DNA of 64,000 nucleotides from NCBI RefSeq assembly GCF_031460495.1, contig NZ_JAVKTS010000003.1, positions 124,001 to 188,000 on the forward strand, given 5' to 3'. The DNA is from Tissierella sp. (GTDB lineage: Bacteria; Bacillota; Clostridia; Tissierellales; Tissierellaceae). Both the position numbers and the translations under genes were made by a program. Position 1 is the stretch's first letter, and each line of letters begins with the position of its first letter. Below are positions 1 to 8,999 of this stretch, piece after piece. The notes under the pieces were generated by a model. It did no database searches. It worked only from the letters and a program-made list of their open reading frames with translations, and was not told the origin of the DNA.

Positions 1-284
1 GTATTTACTACTTCTGCTTTTGAGGATTGTCTATCTACTGCTCCCCTATTTACAGAAACATTATCTCCTTTTCCAGGAATTTGCACTGTTTGTCCAGGAT
101 AAATTATTGTTTTTCCTGTGGCCTTATTTTCTTTTAAAATGCTATCCAAAGATACTCCGTATTTTTGAGATATCTTCCAAAAGGATTCTCCTTTCTTTAC
201 AGTATGTGGAGCTGCAAAGCTAGCTCCGTTTACTCCAATAGTTAATACCATGGCCCCTATGGCTACCTTCGTTTTATTCTTCAT
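1..284 (-). CDS. LysM-domain exported protein (C-terminal part beyond the window)
   Basis: The start codon is at 284, preceded by an AAGGGAG ribosome-binding site, and the frame stays open to base 1, so only about 94 N-terminal residues are visible. Residues 1-25 form a signal peptide ending in a small-residue stretch (GASFAAP). A LysM peptidoglycan-binding module follows at about 28-70, with typical features: TVKKGESFWKIS, an N near the middle, and IYPGQTVQIP. After it comes a Ser/Lys-rich linker. LysM binds N-acetylglucosamine polymers, so the protein is expected in the wall or spore cortex. Such N-termini are usually joined to a hydrolase domain (SleB, NlpC/P60 or 3D), but that part is not visible, so the enzyme type is unknown. 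Confidence 0.85.
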   Translation of the reverse strand, partial: MKNKTKVAIGAMVLTIGVNGASFAAPHTVKKGESFWKISQKYGVSLDSILKENKATGKTIIYPGQTVQIPGKGDNVSVNRGAVDRQSSKAEVVN

Positions 285-317
285 TTGTTTCTCCCTTCTA
301 TTCAATAAATTTACTAC

Positions 318-346
318 TCTATATATTAATTCGACATAATTCTCAA
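318..346 (-). promoter_or_regulatory. Candidate sigma-A promoter for the LysM gene
   Basis: On the minus strand TTGAGA (346-341) is followed after 17 nt by TATAGA (323-318). The -10 box lies about 34 nt upstream of the LysM start codon. The prediction rests on box match and spacing only. Confidence 0.45.
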
Positions 347-377
347 AAATCCTTCCGGTAATATTATCCAAGTGAAT

Positions 378-400
378 GAAAAAGGGAGCCCATAGCCCCC
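378..400 (-). terminator. Rho-independent terminator after the PrcB-like gene
   Basis: Read on the minus strand, a GC-rich hairpin (GGGGGC, short loop, GCTCCC, 400-384) is followed by a run of T (383-378). It lies 29 nt past the stop of the PrcB-like gene. Confidence 0.7.
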
Positions 401-428
401 TCTACTACCTTATCCCAAATATTGGATT

Positions 429-866
429 TTATTCATTGTATTCTATATCTAGATGCACTTCTTCAGGCATAACTTTTAAGTTAGTTTTGACTACAATATA
501 TGGATAACTGTACTCTTGCTCTACTATTTCATTAGGGTCTGGGTCAGTAAATCTTGCATGGACAACTAAATTAAATACATCTTTTGAGAATTTTTCCTTA
601 ATTATTTGATCTATCTCTACTATATATCCCTGAGTGATTTTTTCTCCCCTAGTGACTACAACATAAATATCATCTCTATATTTACAAGTTAAAGCCCTTT
701 CCTCTGTTAAATATCTAGGCAACATTTCAGATATTTTATCCGGTATATCTTCCTCTGCTACGATTTTAAATTTTATTTCTCCCTCACTACTCTTTAAAAT
801 TTTAGGTATAAATACAATTCCAATGATTAATATAATAGCTAATGCAATAATATGTGTTTTTTTCAA
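429..866 (-). CDS. Membrane-anchored PrcB_C-domain protein
   Basis: A 145-residue protein. Residues 5-24 are a hydrophobic anchor with a two-lysine start, and the rest is extracytoplasmic. Residues about 65-135 resemble the PrcB C-terminal domain, a small fold first named in a spirochaete protease complex: a YVVVTRGEKITQGY strand-turn, then an ARFTDPDP segment and a YPYIVVK strand. In clostridia such domains occur in short secreted or anchored proteins of unknown role. The start is TTG, chosen because GGGGGG lies six bases upstream. The gene is flanked by terminators on both sides, so it is probably monocistronic. The domain assignment is by pattern, and no catalytic function is claimed. Confidence 0.65.
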   Translation of the reverse strand: MKKTHIIALAIILIIGIVFIPKILKSSEGEIKFKIVAEEDIPDKISEMLPRYLTEERALTCKYRDDIYVVVTRGEKITQGYIVEIDQIIKEKFSKDVFNLVVHARFTDPDPNEIVEQEYSYPYIVVKTNLKVMPEEVHLDIEYNE

Positions 867-940
867 TCCAATCCCCCCAATAATTAATCTTATATAATTA
901 ATATTCTATTGGACATAGGATTATGAATATTTAATTAAGA

Positions 941-975
941 AAGACCTCTGATATTTTATAAACTCAGAGGTCTTT
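941..975 (-). terminator. Rho-independent terminator of the tagA-transketolase operon
   Basis: Inverted repeat AAGACCTCTGA / TCAGAGGTCTTT with a loop of about 13 nt, lying directly after the transketolase C-subunit stop. On the minus strand it is followed by TTTCTTAATT. Confidence 0.75.
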
Positions 976-977
976 GT

Positions 978-1907
978 CTACAATATTTCTTTAGCTTTAT
1001 TTACTATATTCTCTACATTAAGTCCATATTTTTCTAGTAGCTTGTTTCCATCTCCAGACTCTCCAAATGTATCCAGAGTACCAATTCTAATGACCTTTGT
1101 AGGATGTTTTTCAGATACTACTTCAACAACAGCACTACCTAAACCACCTATTATGCTATGCTCTTCTACTGTGATTATTCCTTTTGTTTCCCTTGCTGCT
1201 TTTAATATTATATCTTCATCTATTGGCTTTATACTTGCCATATTTATTACTCTGGCAGATATACCTTCTTCAGCAAGCTTTTCTCCTGCCTCTAATGCCT
1301 TTGCAACCATAACACCTGTTGCGATAATAGTTATATCTTTTCCATCTTTTAACTCTACACCTTTACCTATTTCAAATCTATAGTTTTCATCAAATATCAC
1401 AGGTACTTTTGCTCTTCCTAGTCTAATATATACAGGTCCATTATGCTCGGCTGCTTTAATAATACATTGCTCTGTTTCTATTGCATCTGCAGGGCTTAGG
1501 ACTACCATATTTGGCAGAGATCTCATTAAACTAATGTCTTCTAAGGCTTGATGAGTCGCTCCATCTTCTCCAACTGTTAATCCAGCATGAGTTGCTGCTA
1601 TCTTTACATTTAACTTTGGATAGCATATGGAGTTTCTAATAATCTCAAAGGCACGCCCTGTAGCAAACATAGCAAATGTTGATGCAAAGGGTATTTTCCC
1701 AGCGGTTGATAATCCTGCTGCTGTTCCCATTAAATTTTGTTCTGCTATTCCAACATTAAAAAATCTATCAGGATAGGCCTTTGCAAAAACTGATGTTTTT
1801 GTAGATCCAGAAAGGTCAGCATCTAATACGACAATATTTTTATTTGTTTTTCCTAATTCTTTTAATGCTTCTCCATATGCATCTCTTGTAGCTATCATAT
1901 TAGTCAT
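978..1907 (-). CDS. Transketolase, C-terminal subunit
   Basis: A 309-residue partner of the split transketolase (EC 2.2.1.1), covering the pyrimidine-binding and C-terminal domains of the thiamine-diphosphate enzyme. The pyrimidine domain (about 5-165) contains the GIAEQNLMG motif, whose Glu (E56) is expected to activate the cofactor. The C-terminal transketolase domain is about 185-300, with the glycine-rich GIITVEEHSIIGGLG stretch. The length matches other two-gene transketolases of clostridia and archaea. The start overlaps the end of the N-subunit gene by 8 nt, so the two are translationally coupled. It transfers two-carbon ketol units in the non-oxidative pentose phosphate pathway. A related DXP synthase is excluded by the split architecture and size. 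Confidence 0.93.
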   Translation of the reverse strand: MTNMIATRDAYGEALKELGKTNKNIVVLDADLSGSTKTSVFAKAYPDRFFNVGIAEQNLMGTAAGLSTAGKIPFASTFAMFATGRAFEIIRNSICYPKLNVKIAATHAGLTVGEDGATHQALEDISLMRSLPNMVVLSPADAIETEQCIIKAAEHNGPVYIRLGRAKVPVIFDENYRFEIGKGVELKDGKDITIIATGVMVAKALEAGEKLAEEGISARVINMASIKPIDEDIILKAARETKGIITVEEHSIIGGLGSAVVEVVSEKHPTKVIRIGTLDTFGESGDGNKLLEKYGLNVENIVNKAKEIL

Positions 1908-2715
1908 CTAATCCACCTCCTAGTTCTTCTATTGCTTTATTTGCTTCTTCATTACTTGGAGCCTTTCCATGCCAGCCTACTTGATTTTCCATAAAAGAAA
2001 CGCCCTTGCCTTTAAATGTCTTCGCTATGATTATTGTAGGCATCCCTTTAGTAGTTTTTGCTTTTGCTAAAGCATCTAATATTTCATCAAAGGAATGTCC
2101 ATCAATATGCAATACATTCCATCCAAATGCTTTGAACTTCTCATCTATTGGATCAATATTCATGATATCCTTATTTCTACCATCTATTTGCAGTCCATTA
2201 TGGTCTAAAAATACAGCAAGATTATCTAATTTGTAGTGAGCTGCTAGCATAGCCGCTTCCCAGATTAACCCCTCTTGACACTCTCCATCCCCTATAATTG
2301 CATATACTCTATAATCCTTATTATCTAGCTTTCCTGCTAGAGCCATTCCATTTGCTGCAGCTAAACCTTGCCCTAGAGAACCAGTAGTCATATCTATACC
2401 TGGAGTTCCCTTCATATCTGGATGTCCCTGTAGCATTGAATCAATCTTTCTAAAGTTATTTAGTTCCTCTCTAGGAAAGAATCCTCTTTCTGCTAATGCT
2501 CCATAGATAACTGGAGTTCCATGACCCTTCGATAGTACAAATCTATCCCTGTCCTCCCATTTTGGGTTAGTAGGGTCTATTTTCATTTCCTTAAAGTATA
2601 ATGCTGTTAAAATTTCAACGGATGATAAAGAGCCTCCTGGATGGCCTGATTGAGATTTCTCTAACATGGTAATAATATCAACTCTAATCCTACGTGCTAT
2701 TTCTTGTAATTCCAT
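1900..2715 (-). CDS. Transketolase, N-terminal subunit
   Basis: A 271-residue thiamine-diphosphate pyrophosphate-binding subunit. Visible motifs are SGHPGGSLS near 23-31, LSKGHG at 61-66, the GSLGQGLA segment at 112-119, and the metal-diphosphate motif GDGE (142-145) running to N173. It pairs with the downstream gene to form the full transketolase. The ribosome-binding site GGAGG precedes the ATG. It follows the yitT-like gene by 18 nt in the same transcription unit, with no gap that would hold a promoter, so the pentose-phosphate enzyme appears co-transcribed with cell-surface genes. That linkage is positional only. Confidence 0.93.
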   Translation of the reverse strand: MELQEIARRIRVDIITMLEKSQSGHPGGSLSSVEILTALYFKEMKIDPTNPKWEDRDRFVLSKGHGTPVIYGALAERGFFPREELNNFRKIDSMLQGHPDMKGTPGIDMTTGSLGQGLAAANGMALAGKLDNKDYRVYAIIGDGECQEGLIWEAAMLAAHYKLDNLAVFLDHNGLQIDGRNKDIMNIDPIDEKFKAFGWNVLHIDGHSFDEILDALAKAKTTKGMPTIIIAKTFKGKGVSFMENQVGWHGKAPSNEEANKAIEELGGGLDD

Positions 2716-2733
2716 TATATTTCTCCCTCCTAT

Positions 2734-3591
2734 TTATTTTCTATTATATGTGAATCCTTCACCTAATGCTTCATACATTTCTGATACCATGACAAAAGCT
2801 TTAGGATCTATCTCCTTTACTATTTCTTTTACTCTAGCAAATTGAGATCTAGGTACTACGCATAACAATACTTCTTTGTCTTCCTTGGAATACATACCTT
2901 TCCCTTTTAACAAAGTTACTCCTCTATCTAATTCTATCATAAGTCGCTCTGATACTTCTACTGGATGATTAGTCACAATAAAAAATCCCTTTAAATACCC
3001 AACGCCTTCCAAAATCATATCTATTACCTTCATGGAAGTATACATGGCTATTATAGAGTATAGTGATATTTCAATTTTCCTTTCTACTAAACCTGCAAAA
3101 ACAACTACAAATAAGTCAATTATGGTCATAAATGTTGCTGTGCTTAAACTTGGAAATCTTTTATTTAAAATAGATCCTGCTAAATCTGTTCCTCCTGTAG
3201 TTCCACCAAATTTAAACACTATACCTAGTCCAACCCCAACTAATACTCCTCCAAATAAGGATGATAACAATAAATCACGAGTCAGTATATTTGGTGGTAG
3301 AAATCCTAAAATCAAAGACAGTAACAACGTTGCATAAAGTGTCTTTATAGCTGTTGATTTTCCTAATATTTTATATCCAAAAATAAATAATGGAATATTT
3401 ATAGCTAAGTTAGTAATATATATTGGTATTTTTGTCATTTTTTCAATGACTACTGCAAATCCAGTTACGCCTCCCGGCGCTATGGTATTAGGCGCAAGAA
3501 AATATTGTAAAGCTACAGCCAACAGTGATACACCTATACCAATTAATACATAGTCTAATAATATCTTATACCACTTTTCACTTTTGTCCAT
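2734..3591 (-). CDS. YitT family membrane protein (DUF161 plus DUF2179)
   Basis: 285 residues. Five or six hydrophobic segments fill about 12-205, including a glycine-rich GGVLVGVGLGIVFKFGGTTGG loop-helix typical of the family. A soluble C-terminal domain (about 215-280, DUF2179) has the pattern VTLLKGKGMYSKEDKEVLLCVV and binds small ligands in related structures. The transported or sensed substrate is unknown for most members. The gene sits 13 nt after tagA in the surface-polymer operon. Family membership is secure; function is not. Confidence 0.88.
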   Translation of the reverse strand: MDKSEKWYKILLDYVLIGIGVSLLAVALQYFLAPNTIAPGGVTGFAVVIEKMTKIPIYITNLAINIPLFIFGYKILGKSTAIKTLYATLLLSLILGFLPPNILTRDLLLSSLFGGVLVGVGLGIVFKFGGTTGGTDLAGSILNKRFPSLSTATFMTIIDLFVVVFAGLVERKIEISLYSIIAMYTSMKVIDMILEGVGYLKGFFIVTNHPVEVSERLMIELDRGVTLLKGKGMYSKEDKEVLLCVVPRSQFARVKEIVKEIDPKAFVMVSEMYEALGEGFTYNRK

Positions 3592-3604
3592 AGCTTTCTC
3601 CTCC

Positions 3605-4360
3605 TTATTTTACAGCATTCTTTGAAAATAAAACCTTCAGCATAAATTTAGGTATGACAATTTGTCTTTTAATCCGAGATGGCTGTCTTATTAATCTATG
3701 AAGCCACTCAACACCAAGTTTTCTAAATATTTCAGGAGTCATCTTCAGATTCCCTGCTAGAATGTCCAAGACGCCACCAATGCCTAATATAACTTTTCCC
3801 TTTATCCTATGTCTATTCTTATCAATCCAAATTTCTTGTTTTGGAAATCCTAATCCAACAAAGATTATATCAGGATTAGAAGAATTAATATCTTCTACGA
3901 TTTTAATCTCATCTTGTGAATCATCATCTCCAGTATGGCTACCTTTAAAGTACCCATGATGATATCCTGCAATTTCAATATTAGGATATGTATTCTTTAC
4001 CCTTTCCGCAGCAGATTTTGCTACTCCATCTTTGCCACCAAGAAAATATATTTTATAATTATTTTCATTAGCTATCTCTAAAAGCCTTATAGACAAATCA
4101 TATCCTGTAACTCTTTCACATATAGGTTTTCCTTTAATCTTTGAGGCATAAATCAATCCTATTCCATCAGCTGTAACTAAGTCACCTTTGTTGATCAATT
4201 CTCTTAGATTACTATTATCTTTAGCTCCCATAACTATCTCAGGATTAGGAGTATATACAGCCTTTAGTTCATTTCCCTTTAAAAAATTCTCCAATTCTTT
4301 TATGGCTTCATCAAATCTAATATTATGTATCTTAACCCCAAATATTTCTATGGTTTCCAT
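3605..4360 (-). CDS. tagA: WecG/TagA/CpsF glycosyltransferase
   Basis: 251 residues, the usual size for the GT26 family. TagA adds N-acetylmannosamine to undecaprenyl-diphosphate-GlcNAc, the committed linkage step of wall teichoic acid and related secondary wall polymers, on the inner face of the membrane. Visible family residues are the TPNPEIV motif (T37) and TADGIG with D65, the proposed catalytic base in the structurally studied Thermoanaerobacter enzyme. Later motifs are YFLGGKDGVA, GLGFPKQE(I)W and GVEWLHRL. The basic C-terminal tail fits membrane docking. It is 14 nt downstream of csaB, which supports a role in a pyruvylated secondary wall polymer used to anchor S-layer proteins. Confidence 0.92.
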   Translation of the reverse strand: METIEIFGVKIHNIRFDEAIKELENFLKGNELKAVYTPNPEIVMGAKDNSNLRELINKGDLVTADGIGLIYASKIKGKPICERVTGYDLSIRLLEIANENNYKIYFLGGKDGVAKSAAERVKNTYPNIEIAGYHHGYFKGSHTGDDDSQDEIKIVEDINSSNPDIIFVGLGFPKQEIWIDKNRHRIKGKVILGIGGVLDILAGNLKMTPEIFRKLGVEWLHRLIRQPSRIKRQIVIPKFMLKVLFSKNAVK

Positions 4361-4374
4361 AGTATCACCTACCC

Positions 4375-5466
4375 TTAATTTAAAAGTTGAGTAATTATCT
4401 TTTCATTTTCACTTAATCTATCTTTTAATCCTTTTACATTCTTGTGAAGTATAAGTTTAAATTCTTCCTCTTTCGTAATCTTGTTTTTTATTTCTTCCAA
4501 CAAGGATTCATATGTCAATTCATCTATATTACAAAATATAGGTTCATCTATGGATTCCATAAAATTTGTAATCTTAGGATCATAGGATATTGCAGTCATT
4601 GGAGTGTTCATTACAGCACTAAATATAAGCGAATGCAACCTTATACCAACTAACAAATCCAAATTACCTACCATGCTTAACATCTGATTTAGATCATATT
4701 TGTCTTTAAAAAATATAGCCTTGTTTTTCATGTTTTTTTCTATATCACTTAATATTCTTATATCTTCTCCGTAGTGGAAAGGAATAAAGGCCACATTAAC
4801 TCCCATAGTATCTATTATTTCATCAGCTACTCTAGATATTACATCTACAAGATTCTTATCTTTATCTCTTCCCCTTAAAGCAAATCCAATTGTAGGCTTA
4901 TTTTCATCCCATATCTCTGATTGAACTAACATCTCTTTTCCCTGAATAGTATCCCTTTTTTTTAATCCAATTACAGGGTCTGCTGTAATGCAAATATTGT
5001 TGTTTTTTATCTTCATTTCTTTAAGTACCTTTTCAGACTTTTGGTCTCTTAAGGTAATATAGTCAACTTTATTTAATACATGTTTAGTAAAATGTCTATT
5101 TAAAGGTCTGTTAATTGGTCCAATCCCCTGACTATATACCATAACCTTTTTACCGAAGAGTATTCCTATCGTCATTATTATTAGATAATATATTATACTC
5201 CTATTACTTGTTACATCTTGGAGGAGGCTCCCCCCTCCACTTATTAATAAATCACTTCTCTTAATTTCTCTAATTATTTGAAGAAACTTACCTCTACCTA
5301 TTGAATTGACTTTATGTTTATTATAAGTTAATTCAGGATCCTTTGATAATACAGTTATTTCTATATCCTTAATACTATCTTTTAAGTTAGATATAATTGC
5401 TGTAAGTATAGATTCATCTCCTAAATTGTTAAATCCATAGTATCCTGAAATTACTACTTTACTCAT
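4375..5466 (-). CDS. csaB: Polysaccharide pyruvyl transferase CsaB
   Basis: 363 residues of the CsaB/PS_pyruv_trans family, GT-B-like. It starts with the family GYYGFNNLGDESIL segment and has SGGGSLLQD near 75-85, VYSQGIGP, and a C-terminal VGIRLHSLIFSA motif. CsaB transfers pyruvate from phosphoenolpyruvate to the wall polymer, creating the ligand for SLH-domain proteins. The start ATG overlaps the end of the DUF5693 gene by 8 nt. The order DUF5693-csaB-tagA recurs in clostridia and points to one S-layer-anchoring pathway. Confidence 0.93.
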   Translation of the reverse strand: MSKVVISGYYGFNNLGDESILTAIISNLKDSIKDIEITVLSKDPELTYNKHKVNSIGRGKFLQIIREIKRSDLLISGGGSLLQDVTSNRSIIYYLIIMTIGILFGKKVMVYSQGIGPINRPLNRHFTKHVLNKVDYITLRDQKSEKVLKEMKIKNNNICITADPVIGLKKRDTIQGKEMLVQSEIWDENKPTIGFALRGRDKDKNLVDVISRVADEIIDTMGVNVAFIPFHYGEDIRILSDIEKNMKNKAIFFKDKYDLNQMLSMVGNLDLLVGIRLHSLIFSAVMNTPMTAISYDPKITNFMESIDEPIFCNIDELTYESLLEEIKNKITKEEEFKLILHKNVKGLKDRLSENEKIITQLLN

Positions 5467-7615
5467 TGAACCATTCTCCTCTCAGGGTCTTTACTAATTT
5501 CACCCCCGTATCTAGTATAATTACATAAATAACACCTAGAACTATTCCAAATATTAAGCCATAGAAAGTTCTAAATATTGATAAATACATAGGTGTTCTT
5601 AAATGTGTGAAAGTATTAACTATGGATGTCTGTCCTATGACTACTGCAAGCCCTGCTAAATATACTAATAGTTTTTTTCTGTTAATAGCAGCATATATAC
5701 CCAATATTATTGCAGGAAAAGCTACTATAAATTCTTTAATCCTTGGTCTAGCGATTAATTTCAACTCTAAAAAGTTTCTACCTATCATTTCAAGGTCAGA
5801 TGGTTGAACATTGGTCTCATGTCCTGTTCTAGCTAGATATACATATCCTGCAGCCGCAACAACAATGAACAATACTAGGAAATAAATCTTTATATTATCC
5901 ACTAATATATCTTTTATATCTGAAATGTTAATCTTTGTAATAGATTTATCTTTTTCTTTTCTATACCCAAAATATCCCAAAAATGTCATAGAGTATAATA
6001 GTATAGGTATCAATTGGCTTATTTTAACTCCTCTGAAAATATCCATCTCCAATAAAAATTCTGTGCTAGAAAGTAGAGATGCTACATACAATGCCCCTAT
6101 GGAGGAAATTAATGCCATAGTTACAATTAATCCTAGTCCCTTTAATATGCTTTGCTTCAGAGTGCTATGATTTCCACTGAAATAGCTTGCTTTTGTCCTA
6201 CTACAGAAATAAATCATACTTAAAGTAGGAAACACTACTGCTGCTAGCATAGCATAAATTTTTACGGAAAAATATGGGAATGCAAAAGGAAATACTATGA
6301 TGAACAAAATTCCAGCTATAATAAGAAGTTTTTTAAATTTCTCATTTATATTAAACATGCCCTCCAGCATTATTATACCACCACCGAGAATTCCTAATCC
6401 TATAAGTATTTTAAATATAATATTTACTGTATTATTTGGCATTACACTGGCATCACCTAATACCATTCCATGTTCTGCTATTCTCTCTTCAAAGCTCTCA
6501 AACATTCTCTCGTATTCTTCATAATTTGTTACATAAGAGTTATTATCATACTTAAATGGTCTAAAGAAAACAAGTCTAATATTTCTCTCTGTTACTGCCC
6601 TATAGATAGTATTTTCAATTTCTTCTGATCCACTGTAATTATAGAACTTATATCTTTCTTGGATATAAGGGGGGATACTGAAGACCCTAATTGCATTGTA
6701 ATCTAATACTTCCGTTAGTTCATCTAACCCCTCTTGCTCTATATGACCTCTTTGTACGCCTGATTCAATCAAGCCTATCTTAGTATTATTCTTTTCCATG
6801 AATTCTCTAACTATATCAATATTTGCAGGGTAACCCATTACCTCTTCCCCAGAAAATATCATATATTTTGCTTTTACATCGAATCTTGCATAATCTTCTA
6901 GATTTGCATTAATATATTTCTCTCCACACCAACTTGGATTATAACTCATAGGTCTTAGAATTACTTCTAATCCTGCCTCTTTTATTGTCTTTATCTTCTC
7001 TTCATCAAATCCTAAGCCCAGTCTTATAAGTTTTGAACTGATTAATTCTTTCTTGTCTATATATGGCTTGTTATAATTATTGACAAGTACAGGAGGTCTA
7101 ATAAATAATGCGTCTCGTACAGTAGCATCTAATAGAAAAATAAAATCATTTTGAGATTTAAATACTTCAAATAAATCTTCCTCATATCTTCCTTTTAATC
7201 CATCTTCAATAGAAGTAAAAAGGGATTCTGAATTTGTAGTGACTACTACATCATACTTATCTACACCATTTTTTTCTATATAATCAATGAAGTCTTGTGG
7301 ATACTCATTCTTCCAATTCATATCTGCTACAATATTTCCAAGCATTTTAACTTCTATAGGCTTGTAATCATCCATCATTGCTTCAAAGGTTACTTCATTA
7401 AGAGTAACAGATCCTACACCCAAATCTTTGAATTTTCTAAGCCACCAACTTAAATCTTCATCTGACTGTCCTGCAAGCTTTTCAATCTCTATTAAATCTA
7501 GTGTAAAATCTATAGTCTTATTATCTGATTCAATACCTATTCTATTGAAGGATAATATAAAAGAAGAAATTATTCCAATTAAAATAAAGATAATCATCAA
7601 TCTGCTATTTTTCAT
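5459..7615 (-). CDS. DUF5693 family multi-spanning membrane protein
   Basis: 718 residues if started at the ATG at 7615, which has AAAGGGATGTGA just upstream; an open frame 18 codons longer has no better site. Residues 7-25 are a membrane anchor. About 30-400 form an extracytoplasmic alpha/beta region with LRPMSYNP and FRPFKY-type motifs resembling barrel enzymes. The C-terminal 300 residues hold about ten hydrophobic helices. The family travels with csaB and tagA and is suspected to handle wall polymer or its lipid-linked precursor, but no reaction has been shown. It heads the operon; a 40-nt gap separates it from the secreted protein upstream. Confidence 0.82.
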   Translation of the reverse strand: MKNSRLMIIFILIGIISSFILSFNRIGIESDNKTIDFTLDLIEIEKLAGQSDEDLSWWLRKFKDLGVGSVTLNEVTFEAMMDDYKPIEVKMLGNIVADMNWKNEYPQDFIDYIEKNGVDKYDVVVTTNSESLFTSIEDGLKGRYEEDLFEVFKSQNDFIFLLDATVRDALFIRPPVLVNNYNKPYIDKKELISSKLIRLGLGFDEEKIKTIKEAGLEVILRPMSYNPSWCGEKYINANLEDYARFDVKAKYMIFSGEEVMGYPANIDIVREFMEKNNTKIGLIESGVQRGHIEQEGLDELTEVLDYNAIRVFSIPPYIQERYKFYNYSGSEEIENTIYRAVTERNIRLVFFRPFKYDNNSYVTNYEEYERMFESFEERIAEHGMVLGDASVMPNNTVNIIFKILIGLGILGGGIIMLEGMFNINEKFKKLLIIAGILFIIVFPFAFPYFSVKIYAMLAAVVFPTLSMIYFCSRTKASYFSGNHSTLKQSILKGLGLIVTMALISSIGALYVASLLSSTEFLLEMDIFRGVKISQLIPILLYSMTFLGYFGYRKEKDKSITKINISDIKDILVDNIKIYFLVLFIVVAAAGYVYLARTGHETNVQPSDLEMIGRNFLELKLIARPRIKEFIVAFPAIILGIYAAINRKKLLVYLAGLAVVIGQTSIVNTFTHLRTPMYLSIFRTFYGLIFGIVLGVIYVIILDTGVKLVKTLRGEWFNE

Positions 7616-7655
7616 TAATTCACATCCCTTTCTTTGCTTTATTGTATAAATATTC

Positions 7656-8147
7656 CTACTTAATATCATAATCTCCCTTTACAAGGAAGAAACATTTCGT
7701 TATAGTACTTGCTCCTCGTCCATCATCTCTAGGTATAATAAGGAGGTGATCCATTGAAATCAGTTCATCCATCTTTAGATCTTTACCATCTGTTACATCT
7801 GTAAGCCCATTGTCAATAATTGTTTCAACACCATTTTTAACTTCTATTGTAACTTTTGATATAGACCTGGCGTCACCAGATCTTAGTATGATCTCAGTAC
7901 CTTCTTTACCAATTAGTGATTTACCGGCAGCTACTTCAACTACTTCCCAAGTAGTCCTTGACCCAGTGCTTGTCCCATTTAGCTTTTGATCCACATAATA
8001 TTTAAGTTGATCAATTTTCTTCTCTACATAGCTTAAAGTTACTAATGGATCATTTTCAGAACCTGGCTCTGAAAAAACTACCGTCGCTCCAAACAATACT
8101 ATTACTGCTCCTAACCCAATTCCTATTCTTCCAAATTTATTTTTCAT
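7656..8147 (-). CDS. Secreted protein of unknown function
   Basis: 163 residues from the ATG at 8147, chosen for the AGGAGGT site 8 nt upstream; an earlier ATG in frame lacks one. Residues 1-27 are a signal peptide (basic start, hydrophobic core, cut near VVFSEP). A short helix follows (about 35-52, LSYVEKKIDQLKYYVDQKL) that could form a coiled coil. The remainder is a beta-rich domain with a GDARSISKV turn and an acidic DVTDGKDL loop. I recognise no enzyme motif. It lies at the head of the DUF5693-csaB operon, which hints at a cell-surface role. Confidence 0.7.
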   Translation of the reverse strand: MKNKFGRIGIGLGAVIVLFGATVVFSEPGSENDPLVTLSYVEKKIDQLKYYVDQKLNGTSTGSRTTWEVVEVAAGKSLIGKEGTEIILRSGDARSISKVTIEVKNGVETIIDNGLTDVTDGKDLKMDELISMDHLLIIPRDDGRGASTITKCFFLVKGDYDIK

Positions 8148-8210
8148 ATGTATTGACCTCCTAGAATTCAATTCATTATTCACTGCTTTTAATTATACTA
8201 TATAATCAAT

Positions 8211-8241
8211 AAAAAAATAAGCATATAGTAATGCTTATTTT
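8211..8241 (-). terminator. Terminator after mazEF
   Basis: A 10-bp inverted repeat (8215-8224 with 8231-8240, AAATAAGCAT / ATGCTTATTT) around a 6-nt loop, followed on the minus strand by a T run. It ends the mazE-mazF unit 20 nt past the stop. Confidence 0.7.
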
Positions 8242-8261
8242 AAATATGTATGTATTAATTT

Positions 8262-8615
8262 TTATAAATCTACAAGGCCTAAGCTTATTCTCAAACATTC
8301 ATCTACAAAATTCATCATTTCTTCATTAAATCTACCTATTCGTTCACGCAGTCTTTTTTTATCTATAGTTCTTATTTGCTCTAATAAAACTACTGAATCC
8401 TTTGGTAGTCCATATTCTGGAGCATTAATCTCAACATGAGTAGGTAGTTTAGCTTTATTTATTTGGGATGTTATGGCAGCAATAATAATAGTAGGACTAT
8501 ATTTATTGCCAATATCATTTTGGACAACTATAACAGGTCTTACTCCACCCTGTTCTGACCCAACAACTGGGCTTAAATCTGCATAAAAAATATCACCTCT
8601 TTTTACCATCATCAT
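8262..8615 (-). CDS. mazF: MazF/NdoA endoribonuclease toxin
   Basis: 117 residues of the PemK/MazF family, the usual length for Firmicutes NdoA. The SH3-like barrel motif [13 protein letters not shown] opens the protein. [12 protein letters not shown] carries the catalytic Arg (R26), and the AAITSQ strand carries the catalytic Thr (T49). NdoA cuts single-stranded mRNA at a short U-rich site and arrests growth until bound by its antitoxin. The ATG overlaps the mazE stop in an ATGA arrangement, so toxin translation depends on antitoxin translation. In Bacillus and clostridia the pair is nearly always beside alr, as here. Confidence 0.93.
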   Translation of the reverse strand: MMMVKRGDIFYADLSPVVGSEQGGVRPVIVVQNDIGNKYSPTIIIAAITSQINKAKLPTHVEINAPEYGLPKDSVVLLEQIRTIDKKRLRERIGRFNEEMMNFVDECLRISLGLVDL

Positions 8616-8890
8616 AAACCACGCCCTAAAAGTCTTGCCTCATACATGGCTAGATCAAGATTATCTTGTTCTATACCCATTTCAGCAAAATCTAAATTTA
8701 TTTGACTCATCGCTTTATACCCTTCTTTCAACTTCTCGATAATTTCTACCTTCTTTTTCTCTTGAATAAAAAGTTTCATAGCATCTATAACACACTCTGA
8801 CCTATTTTTGTACTCCATTGGAACCATTACATCAACTTCCTCAAGGAGGCTATTAGGTAAACTAACAACAATCCTTCTGGTTTCAACCAT
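8612..8890 (-). CDS. mazE: MazE-type ribbon-helix-helix antitoxin (EndoAI)
   Basis: 92 residues. Residues 4-45 are a ribbon-helix-helix domain: the [17 protein letters not shown] strand-helix and the [15 protein letters not shown] helix, which dimerise to bind operator DNA. The acidic, helical C-terminal tail (about 55-92) is the part that wraps the toxin and blocks its RNA groove in the Bacillus homologue. A GGGGGTG site precedes the ATG. Autoregulation is expected from the family; the promoter lies just upstream at 8955-8984. Confidence 0.9.
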   Translation of the reverse strand: MVETRRIVVSLPNSLLEEVDVMVPMEYKNRSECVIDAMKLFIQEKKKVEIIEKLKEGYKAMSQINLDFAEMGIEQDNLDLAMYEARLLGRGL

Positions 8891-8954
8891 AATTGTACAC
8901 CCCCAAATACTATAGAATCATGAATAAAATATAAATAAAAGAAAGCCTTAATCA

Positions 8955-8984
8955 ATTATATATTCTTTTAGATGCTTATGTCAA
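8955..8984 (-). promoter_or_regulatory. Strong sigma-A promoter for mazEF
   Basis: On the minus strand a consensus TTGACA (8984-8979) and a consensus TATAAT (8960-8955) are separated by 18 nt. The -10 box is about 65 nt upstream of the mazE start. Both boxes are perfect, so mazEF need not rely on read-through from alr. Confidence 0.75.
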
Positions 8985-8999
8985 CTTATTCTTAAAGTC

